Assembly: GCA_021234155.1 (NCBI GenBank)
Contig: JAJEKV010000005.1
Coordinates: 5,026,952 to 5,090,951, forward strand
Length of the DNA stretch: 64,000 nucleotides
Origin: Isoetes taiwanensis
Lineage: Eukaryota > Streptophyta > Lycopodiopsida > Isoetales > Isoetaceae
Direction of reading: 5' to 3'
A program made the position numbers and the translations under genes. Numbering within the stretch: position 1 is the stretch's first letter; every line of letters begins with the position of its first letter. Under the pieces are notes generated by a model. That model did no database searches, was not told where the DNA came from, and was given only the letters and a program-made list of their open reading frames with translations. Positions 1 through 9,365 of the stretch are shown one piece after another.

Positions 1-455
1 AGGTATGACCCGACGGCTTCCTCTACTGTCTCGCGCCAGGGGTGGGGAAGGGCAGACTGGCTGTTGAATCCAGAGCTGTCTCCACTGATACCACAATACA
101 GTCGTCTGGAACTGGGATATTGTGGCAGACAGAGGCCTCACAGAAAATTCCTTCCCCGACAACCTTACCGGAGCTCAGCAAGGAGACCCATGTAGGAAAC
201 AGTGTCGAGTTTTGGAAATATTTGTCCACGCTATTGTTAATGTCCTGGACGATATTTCCAAGCTTTTGCCCGAACCCTTCTGAAAGGGTAGTGTCTTCTA
301 CGTCCATCTGTTGGCTTGTGATGGGAATAGCTATCTCGGCCTCTAGATTCATGGCGCTGGTATTTATGACCTCATCAGAATTCTGGCGCTTGTCAAGCGC
401 CTCATTTTGTGGGATATCAGAGCTAGCGCCTTCCATGAACATGAGCGGATTTTAG
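1..455 (-). pseudogene. Plant transposon-associated protein fragment (En/Spm-like accessory region), edge-truncated
   Basis: An open minus-strand frame of 139 codons begins at an ATG at 442 and runs left. Its second half has a hydrophobic stretch, then LFPTWVSLLSSGKVVGEG, then VVSVETALDSTASLPFP. After a short G-run the reading continues in another frame as PWRETVEEAVGSYL. The order (a V-x-x-G turn, a VxVxxA strand, proline-rich LPFP, then TVEEAVG) resembles a conserved region that follows transposase or Ulp1-like parts in plant En/Spm-type proteins; this resemblance is from memory of the family. The frame change at the G-run near 35-45 could be a real frameshift, an intron or a sequencing error. 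The protein is cut by the window edge. It may belong with the unknown gene at 786-2059 and the hairpin arrays, or be independent. Confidence 0.35.
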
Positions 456-509
456 CAAGGAGAAGAAATTCAAATAAGAAATATTCAAATAAGCAAGGAG
501 ACTAAAAAA

Positions 510-645
510 TGTTCATAGTAGCCACGGTGCGAAATGGTGTCATGCGCACGCCGTGGAATAGCTGTTTTCGCACCATAGCCACGGTGTGAAATAGGGCAGT
601 CCAAAAACTGCCGACATCCTGTTTTCGCACCGTGGCTACGCTCCT
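510..645. repeat. 57-bp hairpin tandem repeat, short array
   Basis: The core GCCACGGTGCGAAA (and its reverse complement) recurs with a period of exactly 57 bp: agcc starts at 520 and 577, and GTTTTCGCAC starts at 564 and 621. Each unit holds two complementary arms of about 12 bp around a 4-base loop, so every unit can fold back. The same unit forms a longer array at 2367-2665. The core here is degenerate in places. Confidence 0.85.
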
Positions 646-785
646 GATGTACATACATGGAAATGACTGAATTCACCATTAAAAAAGACCTAACATATAC
701 ATCTAACAAGGATTTATTGCTGACATTGAATTCTAACAATTCATACATTTCATAGATGAACAATCTTTTCTCATATAAAAACAAT

Positions 786-1505
786 TCAAGTACATTTTCT
801 TTTCTTGGCATCAGAGCTTGGAATACCCGAAGCAAAAGCTTCTAAGTCCTCTTCCTTTACTCCAGCCCCAATTGCATCTAACAGACACAATATATCAGGG
901 TCCTTCTGTGCACAGGACAAGCGCAGTGCTTCCTTGTCCGCTCCACTCAAGCCTAGAGCTGCTTTATTTGCAAGGACAGAGTATATTTTGAAGCCTCCAA
1001 AGACATACATAGCGATAGCCCTATCTATTGCTATAACTCGATCATAATTTGCGGCTAGAGGCACGTGGTTGCCAGCTAAGGACAGAGCTTTAAGCTTGAG
1101 GACCTCTTCTACTCCAGATGGACTATATTTATTGTGAAACACAATAATTTCCCTCTTGTGAAGGTAGCCGATATAATGTGCAATACTGGCATCCCGACCT
1201 AAGGTGACTCTCTCATGCCTTGCACAGAAGTCATCAATAAATAACTCCTGCATAAAAGAAACATCAGATTCAAGAAGAAATAAAAAATGAAACGAGATAA
1301 ATACCTCTCTCTTGTCCCGTTCGACAACTGCTGGGTTTGTTATTTTGAAAGAAGACTTCGACAGCTCACGTTCTATGAACACAGAAGCAGTGTTTGAAGA
1401 GCTAGGAGCTTCAAATTTGACATCTTTCACTGCTTCATACCTTGCTTCAGCTTGCTGCATGACAATTTCAAATGCAATCCTCTGGAGGTATTGAGGATCC
1501 ATCAT
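786..1505 (-). CDS. Hypothetical protein, 3' exons with one short intron
   Basis: I do not recognise this protein. The frame is open for 239 codons and ends in KKRKCT, a basic tail like a nuclear localisation signal. A 57-bp intron is likely at 1248-1304: on the minus strand it starts GTATTT, has a T-rich middle and ends TTTTATGCAG. It is a multiple of three, so retention leaves the frame open, but its product is low-complexity (F, L and S rich), unlike the flanking text. The downstream exon is helical, with ELFIDDFCARHERVTLGRD, then a region rich in A, L and K. The 5' part overlaps another open frame (1468-1848), and the join between them needs a frame change or a splice near 1470-1505. The gene lies between two arrays of a 57-bp hairpin repeat. 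It could be a transposon accessory gene or a decayed host gene. Confidence 0.5.
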   Translation of the reverse strand: MMDPQYLQRIAFEIVMQQAEARYEAVKDVKFEAPSSSNTASVFIERELSKSSFKITNPAVVERDKREVFISFHFLFLLESDVSFMQELFIDDFCARHERVTLGRDASIAHYIGYLHKREIIVFHNKYSPSGVEEVLKLKALSLAGNHVPLAANYDRVIAIDRAIAMYVFGGFKIYSVLANKAALGLSGADKEALRLSCAQKDPDILCLLDAIGAGVKEEDLEAFASGIPSSDAKKRKCT

Positions 1506-1848
1506 AAGTCACAGCCTCCATCATTTGTCTGGGAACATCAGACTCAAAGTCTATAAGTCCTCCCATGCCTACAACATGAGCATATATCTGGCCCAATATC
1601 TCGTCTTCGCTCAATCCTGTCACTTCAGATATGTCGGGCAGCAACAAGTATGGTTTCCCACCTATGTGGATGGGATATGCTTCTGATAACCCCCAAGTAG
1701 ACAATTTCTTCTCGGAGACCTCCTCTTCCAGAACCTCGTTCTCCTCATTTTCCAGTATGAGCTTCTCTTCCTCAGGATCTATCGGCTCCTCTGGCGTTCT
1801 ATTTGAGCGACCTGTGCACTTGAAGAAGAACTGGCATCTTTGTTTGAC
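1468..1848 (-). CDS. Hypothetical protein, middle exon with acidic stretch
   Basis: An open minus-strand frame runs from just after a TAA (plus 1849-1851) to about 1470. It starts with a short Phe/Cys/Lys piece (FFFKCTGRSNRTPEE), then a strongly acidic segment of about 30 residues with repeated EE and EN, then a folded-looking part including GKPYLLLPDISEVTGLSEDE and MGGLIDFESDVPRQMMEA. The last part overlaps, in another frame, the start of the 786-1505 reading frame, which suggests one gene with an unrecognised splice or a frameshift. No known domain is evident. A spliced link from the exon at 1859-2059 is possible but I cannot fix the donor. Confidence 0.4.
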   Translation of the reverse strand, partial: VKQRCQFFFKCTGRSNRTPEEPIDPEEEKLILENEENEVLEEEVSEKKLSTWGLSEAYPIHIGGKPYLLLPDISEVTGLSEDEILGQIYAHVVGMGGLIDFESDVPRQMMEAVTYDGSSIPPEDCI

Positions 1849-1858
1849 TTAGTGTAAA

Positions 1859-2059
1859 TCATGTATGTGCTGAACATGATATTAGGCTGTAAAAACTTTC
1901 TTTGCCCTCTTGCCTGCACAGTTCTGCAGGTAGTCTCTTCAAAAACCTCCTAATTCGGTCTTGATCAGCTTTCGGAAACATCTTAATTAAAGCTTGCATG
2001 CTTAGTGAAGGCAAACCAGTCACAGGACATGGTTTCACATCAGGTCCAGCTCTAGCCAT
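1859..2059 (-). CDS. Hypothetical protein, probable first exon
   Basis: A true ATG at 2059 with context favourable for a plant start (ATGGCT) opens a 66-codon frame. It begins MARAGPDVKPCPVTGLPSLS and continues into an amphipathic helix (MQALIKMFPKADQDRIRRFL). The last residues before the stop (after YSLI) look like intron read-through. The same-strand frames to its left (1848-786) are probably later exons of the same gene. Upstream, at 2367-2665, lies the longer 57-bp hairpin array, so this start is close behind the array. No domain is recognised. Confidence 0.4.
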   Translation of the reverse strand: MARAGPDVKPCPVTGLPSLSMQALIKMFPKADQDRIRRFLKRLPAELCRQEGKESFYSLISCSAHT

Positions 2060-2366
2060 GAAGCTATGAAGTATGCCGCCATATGCATCAGTAGACCTGT
2101 TACATACACTCTGCCATAATGTCTACTATCAGGCAAAAATTATTATATACAGTGGTTGCATCCACTGGTTCCTCTAGCTCCTCCTCGAACTTTCTGGATG
2201 CTTCTGACGAAAATCCCGTTCTTTCTCCACTACTTTTCATACCATGTGCTAAACAACTCCCGTGCCTTATTTGACCCGCTATTTACCATTCTCGTGGAGC
2301 AGCGCCTCGATTTATGATAGTTCGAATGTGAGCGCCTTTGTAGCGATTTGATTTGCAAGAGAGACT

Positions 2367-2670
2367 AACACCGTGACAACGATGCGAAAATAACACTTCC
2401 TTAATTTATGCTATACACAAACTCGCACCGTGGCTACGGTGCGAAAACAAGACTTCGATAATTTATGCTATGTACAATTTCGCACCGTGGCTATGATGCG
2501 AAAATACCCCTTTCATTTTTTATGCTATGCACATTTTCGCACCGTGGCTACGGTGCAAAAATAGCCCTTCCATATTTTATGATATCCACAATTTCGCACC
2601 GTAAGTACGGTGCGAAAATACAACTTCCATATTGTGTGTTGTACACAATTTCGCACCGTAGCTACTTTAA
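2367..2670. repeat. 57-bp hairpin tandem repeat, main array (about six units)
   Basis: CGCACCG cores start at 2424, 2481, 2538, 2595 and 2652, spaced by exactly 57 bp, with a degenerate first unit whose core would start at 2367. Each full unit contains TTTCGCACCGTGGCTACGGT followed by GCGAAAA, which is an inverted repeat of about 12 bp arms with a GGCT loop, then an AT-rich spacer ending in ATGCTAT-x-CACA. Phase is strictly kept while the bases diverge, so the array arose by tandem duplication. Palindromic units of this kind are common near the ends of plant CACTA-type transposons; that link is inference. Confidence 0.9.
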
Positions 2671-2889
2671 GTCTTATGTTACAATGAAAGCAAATGTTTG
2701 CAATTAATATACAATAGATCTCCAATTAACTACTTATATTTATATTACATAGATTCATATACAGATATGACTTTTGGTGGCATGCCTGACCCCAATTTAT
2801 AGCATTCTCTGCTTTCCCACCTTCTGGCCGTCTATCATAAAATGGAAGAAATTTAAGTCTGTCTCAAACTCTAATTGCCGCCGAACATT

Positions 2890-3952
2890 GAATAGAGATC
2901 ACTCGCTCTCCGCTCTCAGACTTTTGAACAGCTGATTATCCTTATGAATGTTCAAGTCTATGACAACGGAATGAGTGCCATCATTGTCATCTTGTTCTAC
3001 AAGAATCCAGACGTACTTTCTTCCTTCACGGACATTTCGCTATCTCCTATATATTTAAAAGTGACATACAGCGTTTGCTTCCAAATGCAATATCTGAACT
3101 GAACCGTGTCTCGACTTATCCTGCATTCAGTAGATTCAGCTCCATCGTGAAGTCGAGCACTCCAACCTTCAAGAAATAGACTATCTAAAAAACTATCCAC
3201 CGACTGTTGAACTGTAAACATCTTCAAGGTCCTCTTAACATTGTCGGCGCTCTTGAATAAGGCAATGAACAGATCAATTCCTAAATTTATCTTCACATGC
3301 CCCCAGACTCCTCCCTTCTCCTTCAATGCCGTGAACATTTCCTGCGACAACTTACTCCGTGTTAGTAAGATAGAAATGGCATCCAGAGGCCTGTAGTATA
3401 GATCGGACAGGCTGGGCAATGGAAGGTCAATAAGCTTGGATCTTCGTGGAGAGTATTCATACCTCCAGAACCATATACCCCTTTATCTGAGCTGCACTGG
3501 TGTGCTACCTTCGAACAACAAGGAGCCCATAGCTTGGTGAAAGTAATGGAATACACTACTTATCGAGTGTGAAGAGACTGTGTTCTCCACATCAAATATA
3601 CACAAACCTGAGAGAATCGGAATGAACTGGATAAGTAATTGAACTAATTTAGATATGGATTGCATAGAAGTACATACTCACAATTTGCTTCTAACCATGG
3701 GAAAGTTCGTCGCTTGCTTATTTTTTCTCTTGCCATATTTGTTGGAGTGTATACATGCCTCACTTGTACAAATATCTCTTTGCCAGATCGAAAACCAACC
3801 ACCAAAGCCTTCCAATGTGCAGAAACATCATTTCTCCTGCATCTTTTGACTCGCCATTCACCTCGCATTGCAGGTTGGAGTGTAACAAAGCTCCCAGTCG
3901 ACACCACGAAGCTTTCAAAGTCATTTCCGACTGTGATAGAGCTTATAGCCAT
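2890..3952 (-). CDS. Multi-exon gene with BAH-like N-terminal segment
   Basis: An ATG at 3952 opens a frame starting MAISSITVGNDFESFVVSTG, followed by SFVTLQP and later WKALVVGFRSGKEIFVQVRH and YTP. A strand-turn-strand pattern with a conserved V-R-x-x-Y/F-x-P motif is what the start of a BAH (bromo-adjacent homology) domain looks like; this is a family resemblance, not a proven match. A strong donor GTGAGT lies at plus 3681-3676. An acceptor TTCTCTCAG precedes an in-frame continuation LCIFDVENTVSSHSISSVF, again BAH-like. Further open frames follow at 3419-2997 (140 codons, TTG first codon, so probably an internal exon) and about 2995-2890 (VVIDLNIHKDNQLFKSLRAE). Exon joins after the second exon are not resolved. 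Product: possibly a chromatin-associated reader; a decayed copy is equally possible. Confidence 0.4.
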
Positions 3953-5907
3953 CTAGAGTCACAGAATTCAAATCAGAATGTGGAGCGGAATCGAAATACT
4001 AGGAAAGGCTCCGCAACTTTACCTTGATCGAAGCTTTTCTGTGGTCGAAACTCCTTTTGGCGCAGGCCGAAGCAGTTCCCGAGCAAATCGAAGTTCCATT
4101 GGCATGGGGAATCGATCTTCGCGCAAACTCTGTTGAGAAAAACACCTGAGAGGGAATTGAGGGCGGGAGCTAACGGTCATAATTGCTACGTGTGTAATCT
4201 GACACCCGAAGCTAGAGGCACGAATATTACCGAAGCTAGGCACAGTTGACACCTGGAATGGCGAAACCAAGGCTCGGTAAAAAAACTCTGTACAAGCTCG
4301 GCTCCCCATTGACCGCGAGCTTTTTGACGTGGCATCGAGTTTTGGCCCTTAATTGACCTAAAAAAAACTATAATGGTGCCACAGCCACCGTGGCAGAGTT
4401 GGCTTGTTGCAATAGATTCCAAATATCATTGGAGGAAAAACCACGAAAGGGCGAGACTATTATGCTAAAAGAATGCTTCTGCATCTCCTATCTGCACTTG
4501 ATTTGGTCTGGGGAAAAAAAAATGTGGAGGAAAAAATGGGGAAAGCTTCTAAAGGTGTAGGAACTCCAGCGATGGCAGAAAGAATAGAGTACCAAAGTGG
4601 GTTATACCTGTTGGAACGGATTGGAAGTTCCAAGAAGCAAAAAAGTGGCGGAATCAAGAAGAAGAGAGAGAAAGAAAAGATACAGAAAACATTAAGGTGG
4701 GTATCCGCTTCCAGAACTGGAATCGCAAGGGCAAAGCCGGCCACATGCATTTGCGGCCAAGCCGATCTGCATACCACCTGTTTTCTTCAGCTACTGCTCC
4801 CAGATTTAATCCATGGACGGCTCCGGTGGCCAAGCTGCTGGCTATGGCGATAATCAAAGTCGCCCAAGCATTCTGCGCTCGCAAGAAACCATAGAAAAAG
4901 GCAAGGCACACTAGCCCAGCCAATCGCATGAGGAGGCCTAAATCAAAATCTAGGCCGTCTAAATCATTTAATTTGAGCCATTCATCTTAGCGGGAAGAAA
5001 CACATTGTTAGGACAATAATATGAAGGTACGTGGATTTCAATCTGACCGTTCATCTCGGCCATTCAGATTACCGATGGTAGTGCAGATTAAAAAATGTTT
5101 GGATCCATTGCTAAAACATGTTTACGATCGTTGCACCCATTGGGCTATACTATGTCAAACATTCCTACGTATCATTCTAATTTGACGTCAGACCTTATGT
5201 CTAATGTTAATTGTTTTTATTTTTCATATGTTTACCATTGAAAGAAGAATAAAATACATATTAAAATCATTGAAACACAACAAAATACACAAAATCTGCC
5301 ATACATTTCAATGCGTCTTGCACAGGCAAATACCAGAATTCGCAAATATAGGGAGAAGCATCATCGAAATCCTCTGCCTTGGGCCCTCGCTTCACAAAGC
5401 TTCCATGGCTAGTACTGATATATCTGGAGGCTGGCCTAGGCACCACTAGATCATTCTTTCTTGTAACGAGTTTGACATTTTAAAGGCCACTCTTACATTT
5501 CTTATCATTAATTGGCTTATATGTCTCATTAATTTAAAGGTATGTGGAAATGATGGACAAAAAAGCATGGTGGCCTCCAAGGACACACTTATTCAAAAAT
5601 CAGTGTAGTTTCTAGGCATAGTTTAATGGATTACTATTATATGCAACAAGGGTATAGACAATACCCATGGATATCAAGTTAGAACCATAATTTCTCCACA
5701 CTATGCTAGACATTGACGCCAATTTTTATTAGATTATAATGGTAAATTAAGAATTTCGTTTCCGCACATTTAGACAAATGTTCAAATCAAGTTTCGATCC
5801 ACATGCATTAGAGCTCAATTATGATGAAACAACATTTGGGAGACAAATTTCCTTAAAAAACAAGGGTGCTAGAAGAAGAAATTTGCATGGCCAAGTTTCC
5901 TATAATA
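3953..5907. other. Unassigned; GC-richer gene-start region, then AT-rich DNA
   Basis: From 3953 to about 4330 the DNA is richer in GC than its surroundings and lies directly upstream of the minus-strand ATG at 3952, so it may be a 5' leader and promoter. At 4654-4929 a minus-strand frame begins MRLAGLVCLAFFYGFLRAQN, a hydrophobic start like a signal or membrane segment, but no further exon is evident. From about 4950 to 5907 I see AT-rich sequence and no gene. Confidence 0.3.
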
Positions 5908-5917
5908 GGGTGAATAG
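5908..5917. repeat. Target-site duplication of the Mutator-like element, left copy
   Basis: GGGTGAATAG directly precedes the left terminal inverted repeat and is repeated exactly at 6370-6379, directly after the right one. Confidence 0.9.
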
Positions 5918-6369
5918 GGCGTAGGATAGTCTTACCGTGGATTGGGGGATCCCGGAGGTGGTGATCCCGTTCTCCGGGATCACCATCAGAAAAGATCCCG
6001 TCCTCCGGGATCACACAGTCAACTGCGCAGCTAATGGGTTACTGCGCAGTTTAGGGCTGATTTTCGGCCGGATTGAAGCTTGCTGATTACAGCGGCGCTC
6101 GCTTCGATTCCTCCTTTGCTCCTACCTGCGCCTCTGATCCAGTCCATTCCGACCATCCTCGAACTGACCCCCCTTGATCCGCAACCAAATCGAATGAGAA
6201 AATCCCACACGAAATCTGCCCCATTTTTCCTTTCAAGGGCCAAAAAGTATGCGCAGTTACTGCGCAGTAAGGGGGATTCCGTCCTCCGGGATCACACGTC
6301 CTCGGGGATCCCGTCCTTTGGGATCACACCTCCGGGATCCCCCAATCCAGGGTAAGACTATCCTACGCC
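5918..6369. mobile_element. Non-autonomous Mutator-like TIR element, 452 bp
   Basis: The ends are inverted repeats of about 44 bp with one mismatch: both start GGCGTAGGATAGTCTTACC, then TGGATTGGGGGATCCC, reading inward. The element is flanked by a perfect 10-bp duplication, GGGTGAATAG. Long TIRs with a 9-11 bp duplication are the hallmark of Mutator-like elements. Inside the TIRs are further copies of ATCCCGTCCTCCGGGATCAC in the same orientation on both sides, then inner CTGCGCAG pairs. The centre (about 6060-6240) is GC-richer, with an open frame on each strand (6080-6355 plus, 6031-6243 minus), so it could be a captured gene piece (Pack-MULE). No transposase is present, so mobility would need a partner elsewhere. 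The clean duplication argues for a fairly young insertion. Confidence 0.88.
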
Positions 6370-6379
6370 GGGTGAATAG
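6370..6379. repeat. Target-site duplication of the Mutator-like element, right copy
   Basis: GGGTGAATAG, identical to 5908-5917. Confidence 0.9.
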
Positions 6380-6987
6380 TCCAAATATGCTTATGGTATT
6401 CAAACCATTAAAGATGTGGTTTTAGCATGAACACGGCGATTAGGATTTAGATTTAATTATAATTGAACTTTTATGCACTTGTACAGAAATACTTTCTATC
6501 GGATCCTTGAGGGATCATTTATGTACAAATTTTCCTATCTAGTGAACAAAAACAGCAGTACCATTCTTAAAAGAAAGAAAGAAAAAAAACACTTTTACAA
6601 TGCAATAATTGGCCTAGTCATTTTCTATCTAAAGTGCATAAAATGCTTAGTCATCATGTCACATGCCACACCATCCAAAGAAATGCCATGTCACCATGGA
6701 GAAATATGTTTTTTTTTATAAATTGAAAATTTGTCTAGGCAAATTCTTTATTTTCCACCTCTTTATATTTTGCTACTCACCACTTATCTTTGCCACCTCA
6801 CCATACTCATGCCACGTCATCTCCCATAATTTTTGCAAATAGTCACCTTCTCAAAAAAAAAGAATTTTGCTTGCTTTTTTCATGCCACCTCATCATTCTA
6901 GTGCCATATCATTGCCATGTCACAGTATGTGCCACTATTCCACTTTACATTGCCACTCTGCTCCAACGAAGCAGAGTTCGACCACAA
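6380..6987. other. AT-rich stretch grading into loose TGCCAC-TCAT repeats
   Basis: No gene is supported. From about 6655 to 6960 the words TGCCACCTCA, TGCCACGTCA and TGCCATGTCA recur loosely, forming a degenerate repeat just before the minisatellite that begins near 6990. Confidence 0.5.
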
Positions 6988-7467
6988 CATGCAGGCATGT
7001 TTGAGCCTATGGGCATGTTAGAGCCACGTGTCATGTTTGAGCCTAGGTGGCATGTTTAAGCCTATGTGGTATGTTTGAGCCTAAGGCATGTTTGACCCAA
7101 GGGGCAATGCTTGAGCCTAGGTGGCATGTTTGAGCCTATCTGGCATTTTGAGGCTATCTGGCATGTTTAAGCCTAGGACATCTTTGACCCTAGGGGTTGC
7201 TTGAGCCTAGATGTTATGTTTGAGCCAAGTATATGGCACATTTGAGCCTATATGGCATGCCTGAGCCAATGTAGCATGTTTGAGCCTAGAGGCACAATAT
7301 TTCAACCATAAAAAAACATACAAAATTATATCTCATTCTTTAATAAAAATAAATCATTTGAAAGAGCTTTTTTATGACCCTAGTGGCATGTTTGAGCCAT
7401 GTGTTCTATTTTTAGTCTAGTGCCATGGTTGATACTATGTGGCATATTTGCGCTGAGGTGGCATGTC
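6988..7467 (+). repeat. 20-bp minisatellite (GGCATGTTTGAGCCTAGGTG), left array
   Basis: Degenerate copies of GGCATGTTTGAGCCTAGGTG recur about every 20 bp from 6988 to 7295. After a 90-bp AT-rich break the array resumes from 7381 to about 7467. The same unit, same orientation, forms a longer array at 9366-10412. The arrays directly flank the two arms of a large inverted repeat. Confidence 0.85.
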
Positions 7468-8174
7468 CTATCCAACCTTGAATACTCTGTTCAAGGATCC
7501 TGCTTCGAGCAGATCAAAAACAAATTCAAGATCGGTCTCGGAGAACTTACTAAACCACGAAGCGTCTTGGGGGCAAATCCAAGTGTTTTGTCGTTCGGAC
7601 AGTATGAAGGCATCGAAATGGTTATTCGACCTTGCCATGCCGTCCAGAATGTCGAAATCACCATAGAGACTAAGTTACATGGTCAGTTTTGCGAAGGAAA
7701 GAAACATGAACGCCTAACTGGCCTAACTGAAACCCAAGTATTTTTCTCGGTTGGGCAGTACAGAGGCTTCGGAATGGCAAATTGACTTTGCCATTACCCT
7801 AGGGACCAAGTTACATGATCAGTTTTGGCAATGAAAGAAACAACGAACACTCCACATGGCAGTATTTCGCAGCCATCTCGCAGGTCAATTGACTACGAAT
7901 GTGTTGGACATGAGCTATTTCAGCGCTTCTTGGAGAAGGGATGGTCTTCTGCCCATGAAATTTGGTCCCCAGGGTAATTTTTGACGTTTTAAGTCCATTA
8001 GAAGAGCCAATTTATAGTTCCGGAGTGTGGGAGTTGCCCATCCATTGTCAGGGCCATAGGGAGAGGACGTTTGGGACAAACTGCTTCCGGAATGTTTTAA
8101 GGGTCCATCTTCTGGCTTCAGCACCGTCCCTCTACGTGATGACACTGTGCAAGGTCCTGGTTGAATCAAACTAG
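7468..8174 (+). repeat. Long inverted repeat, left arm
   Basis: This segment is the imperfect reverse complement of 8574-9141. Matching landmarks: TCAAGGATCCTGCTTCGAGC here against the GAAGCAGAGTCCTTGAATAG region near 9100; the CAGTTTTG-x-GAAGGAAAGAAAC words against TTTCTTTCATTGCCAAAACTG near 8900; and AAGGTCCTGGTTGAATC against GATTCGACCAGGACCT near 8582. This arm is about 140 bp longer because a block of about 140-150 bp is duplicated in tandem (copies near 7560-7710 and 7711-7850). No conserved protein is visible on either strand. Confidence 0.85.
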
Positions 8175-8573
8175 GATATCACCTCCAAAACGTAAACCCT
8201 TCATAACCTAGCAACACACAGGGTTTATGTTTCGAAGGCCGAAACATGTTAGTTTTCATGGATAACTCAGTTCACCATCTCTAAATATGCATGCAGAGCC
8301 ATGGCAATTGAAAAAACGGGGGTCGGATCTATCGGCCATACAGAGTAATCCCAAACAATGCCTTGCTACTACAAAAGCGGCTCTTGACTTTTGATTGCCA
8401 CTTCGAGAGGAGGATAGATCCAAACTCCATTGTGTCAGTTCGGGTTGCTTTGCATCTTCAACTGTGACTTCTCGGCAACTTCCCAAGTGCAAACGACCAA
8501 AACGCGGCCTCCAAAACGTAAACCCTTCAAGAAGCTAGCAACACATAGGGTTTATATTTCAGAGGCCATATCA
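8175..8573 (+). repeat. Spacer of the inverted repeat, edged by a direct repeat
   Basis: About 60-bp direct copies starting CCTCCAAAACGTAAACCCTT lie at about 8182-8245 and 8509-8570, just inside the two arms. Between them are about 260 bp with no recognised feature. The direct pair could be remnants of an insertion duplication or of a once-tandem block. Confidence 0.7.
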
Positions 8574-9141
8574 TAGTTAGATTCGACCAGGACCTCGCAG
8601 CGTGTCATCACATAGAGGAACGGTGTTGACGCCAGAAGATGGACCCTTAAAACCTTCTAAAAGCAGTTTGTCCCAAATGTCCTCTCCCTACGGCCCTGAT
8701 AATGGACGGGCAACTTCTGCACTTCGAAACTATCTCTTCCAATGGACTTAGAACGTCGACATTACCTTGGGGACCAAGTTTCATGGACAGAAGACTACCC
8801 CTTCTTCAAGAAGCACCGAAGTAGCTCATGTTCAACACATTCGTAATCAATTGCTTAGACCATGGCTGCGAAATACTGCCATGTGGAATGTTCGTATTTC
8901 TTTCATTGCCAAAACTGACCATGCAACTTGGTTTCTTGGTAATTTTGTCATTTTGGACGATATGGCAAAGTAGAATTGCCATTTCGGACCTCTATACTGG
9001 CCGAACGACGAAACACTCGGGTTTTTACACGCTCGCCTGCAAGACGCTTCGCAGTTTGATAAGTTCTCTCGGACTGATCTTGGATTTTTTTGAACCTGCT
9101 CGAAGCAGAGTCCTTGAATAGTGGAATCAATGGTTGAATAG
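8574..9141 (-). repeat. Long inverted repeat, right arm
   Basis: Imperfect reverse complement of 7468-8174, lacking the internal duplication. A transcript across both arms would form a hairpin of more than 500 paired bases with mismatches. The outer end is followed by G-rich DNA and then the right minisatellite array. Confidence 0.85.
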
Positions 9142-9317
9142 GGAAACTGAGCTCTGGGAGGGGAGCATTAGCATATAGCCTTGCGGAGGAGCATTGTAAG
9201 AAAAGGCTGCCTCGAGAACATTTTTGGGGTCTATTTTCTGGGGCTTGGCCTCTCCCCTCTGGTGAGGTAGCCATGCAAAGTCCTGCCTTGTTCGACTTGG
9301 GGAAGGTGGCTGCCTTC

Positions 9318-9365
9318 GAGAGAGAGAGGGGGGGGAGGAGGGGGGGGGAGGGGAGGAGGGGAGAG
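9318..9365. repeat. G-rich low-complexity tract
   Basis: A run of GA then G blocks (several runs of 4-9 G separated by single A) on the plus strand. It has the form needed for a G-quadruplex. It sits between the right arm of the inverted repeat and the right minisatellite array. Confidence 0.8.

Noticed and set aside
1248-1304. The 57-bp intron as a unit of the 57-bp hairpin repeat
   Set aside because: Same length, but its sequence is unrelated to the repeat; coincidence.
2367-2670. CRISPR-like regular spacing of a palindromic repeat
   Set aside because: Spacers between hairpins are themselves similar to each other, the genome is a plant, and no cas-like gene is present; it is a tandem repeat.
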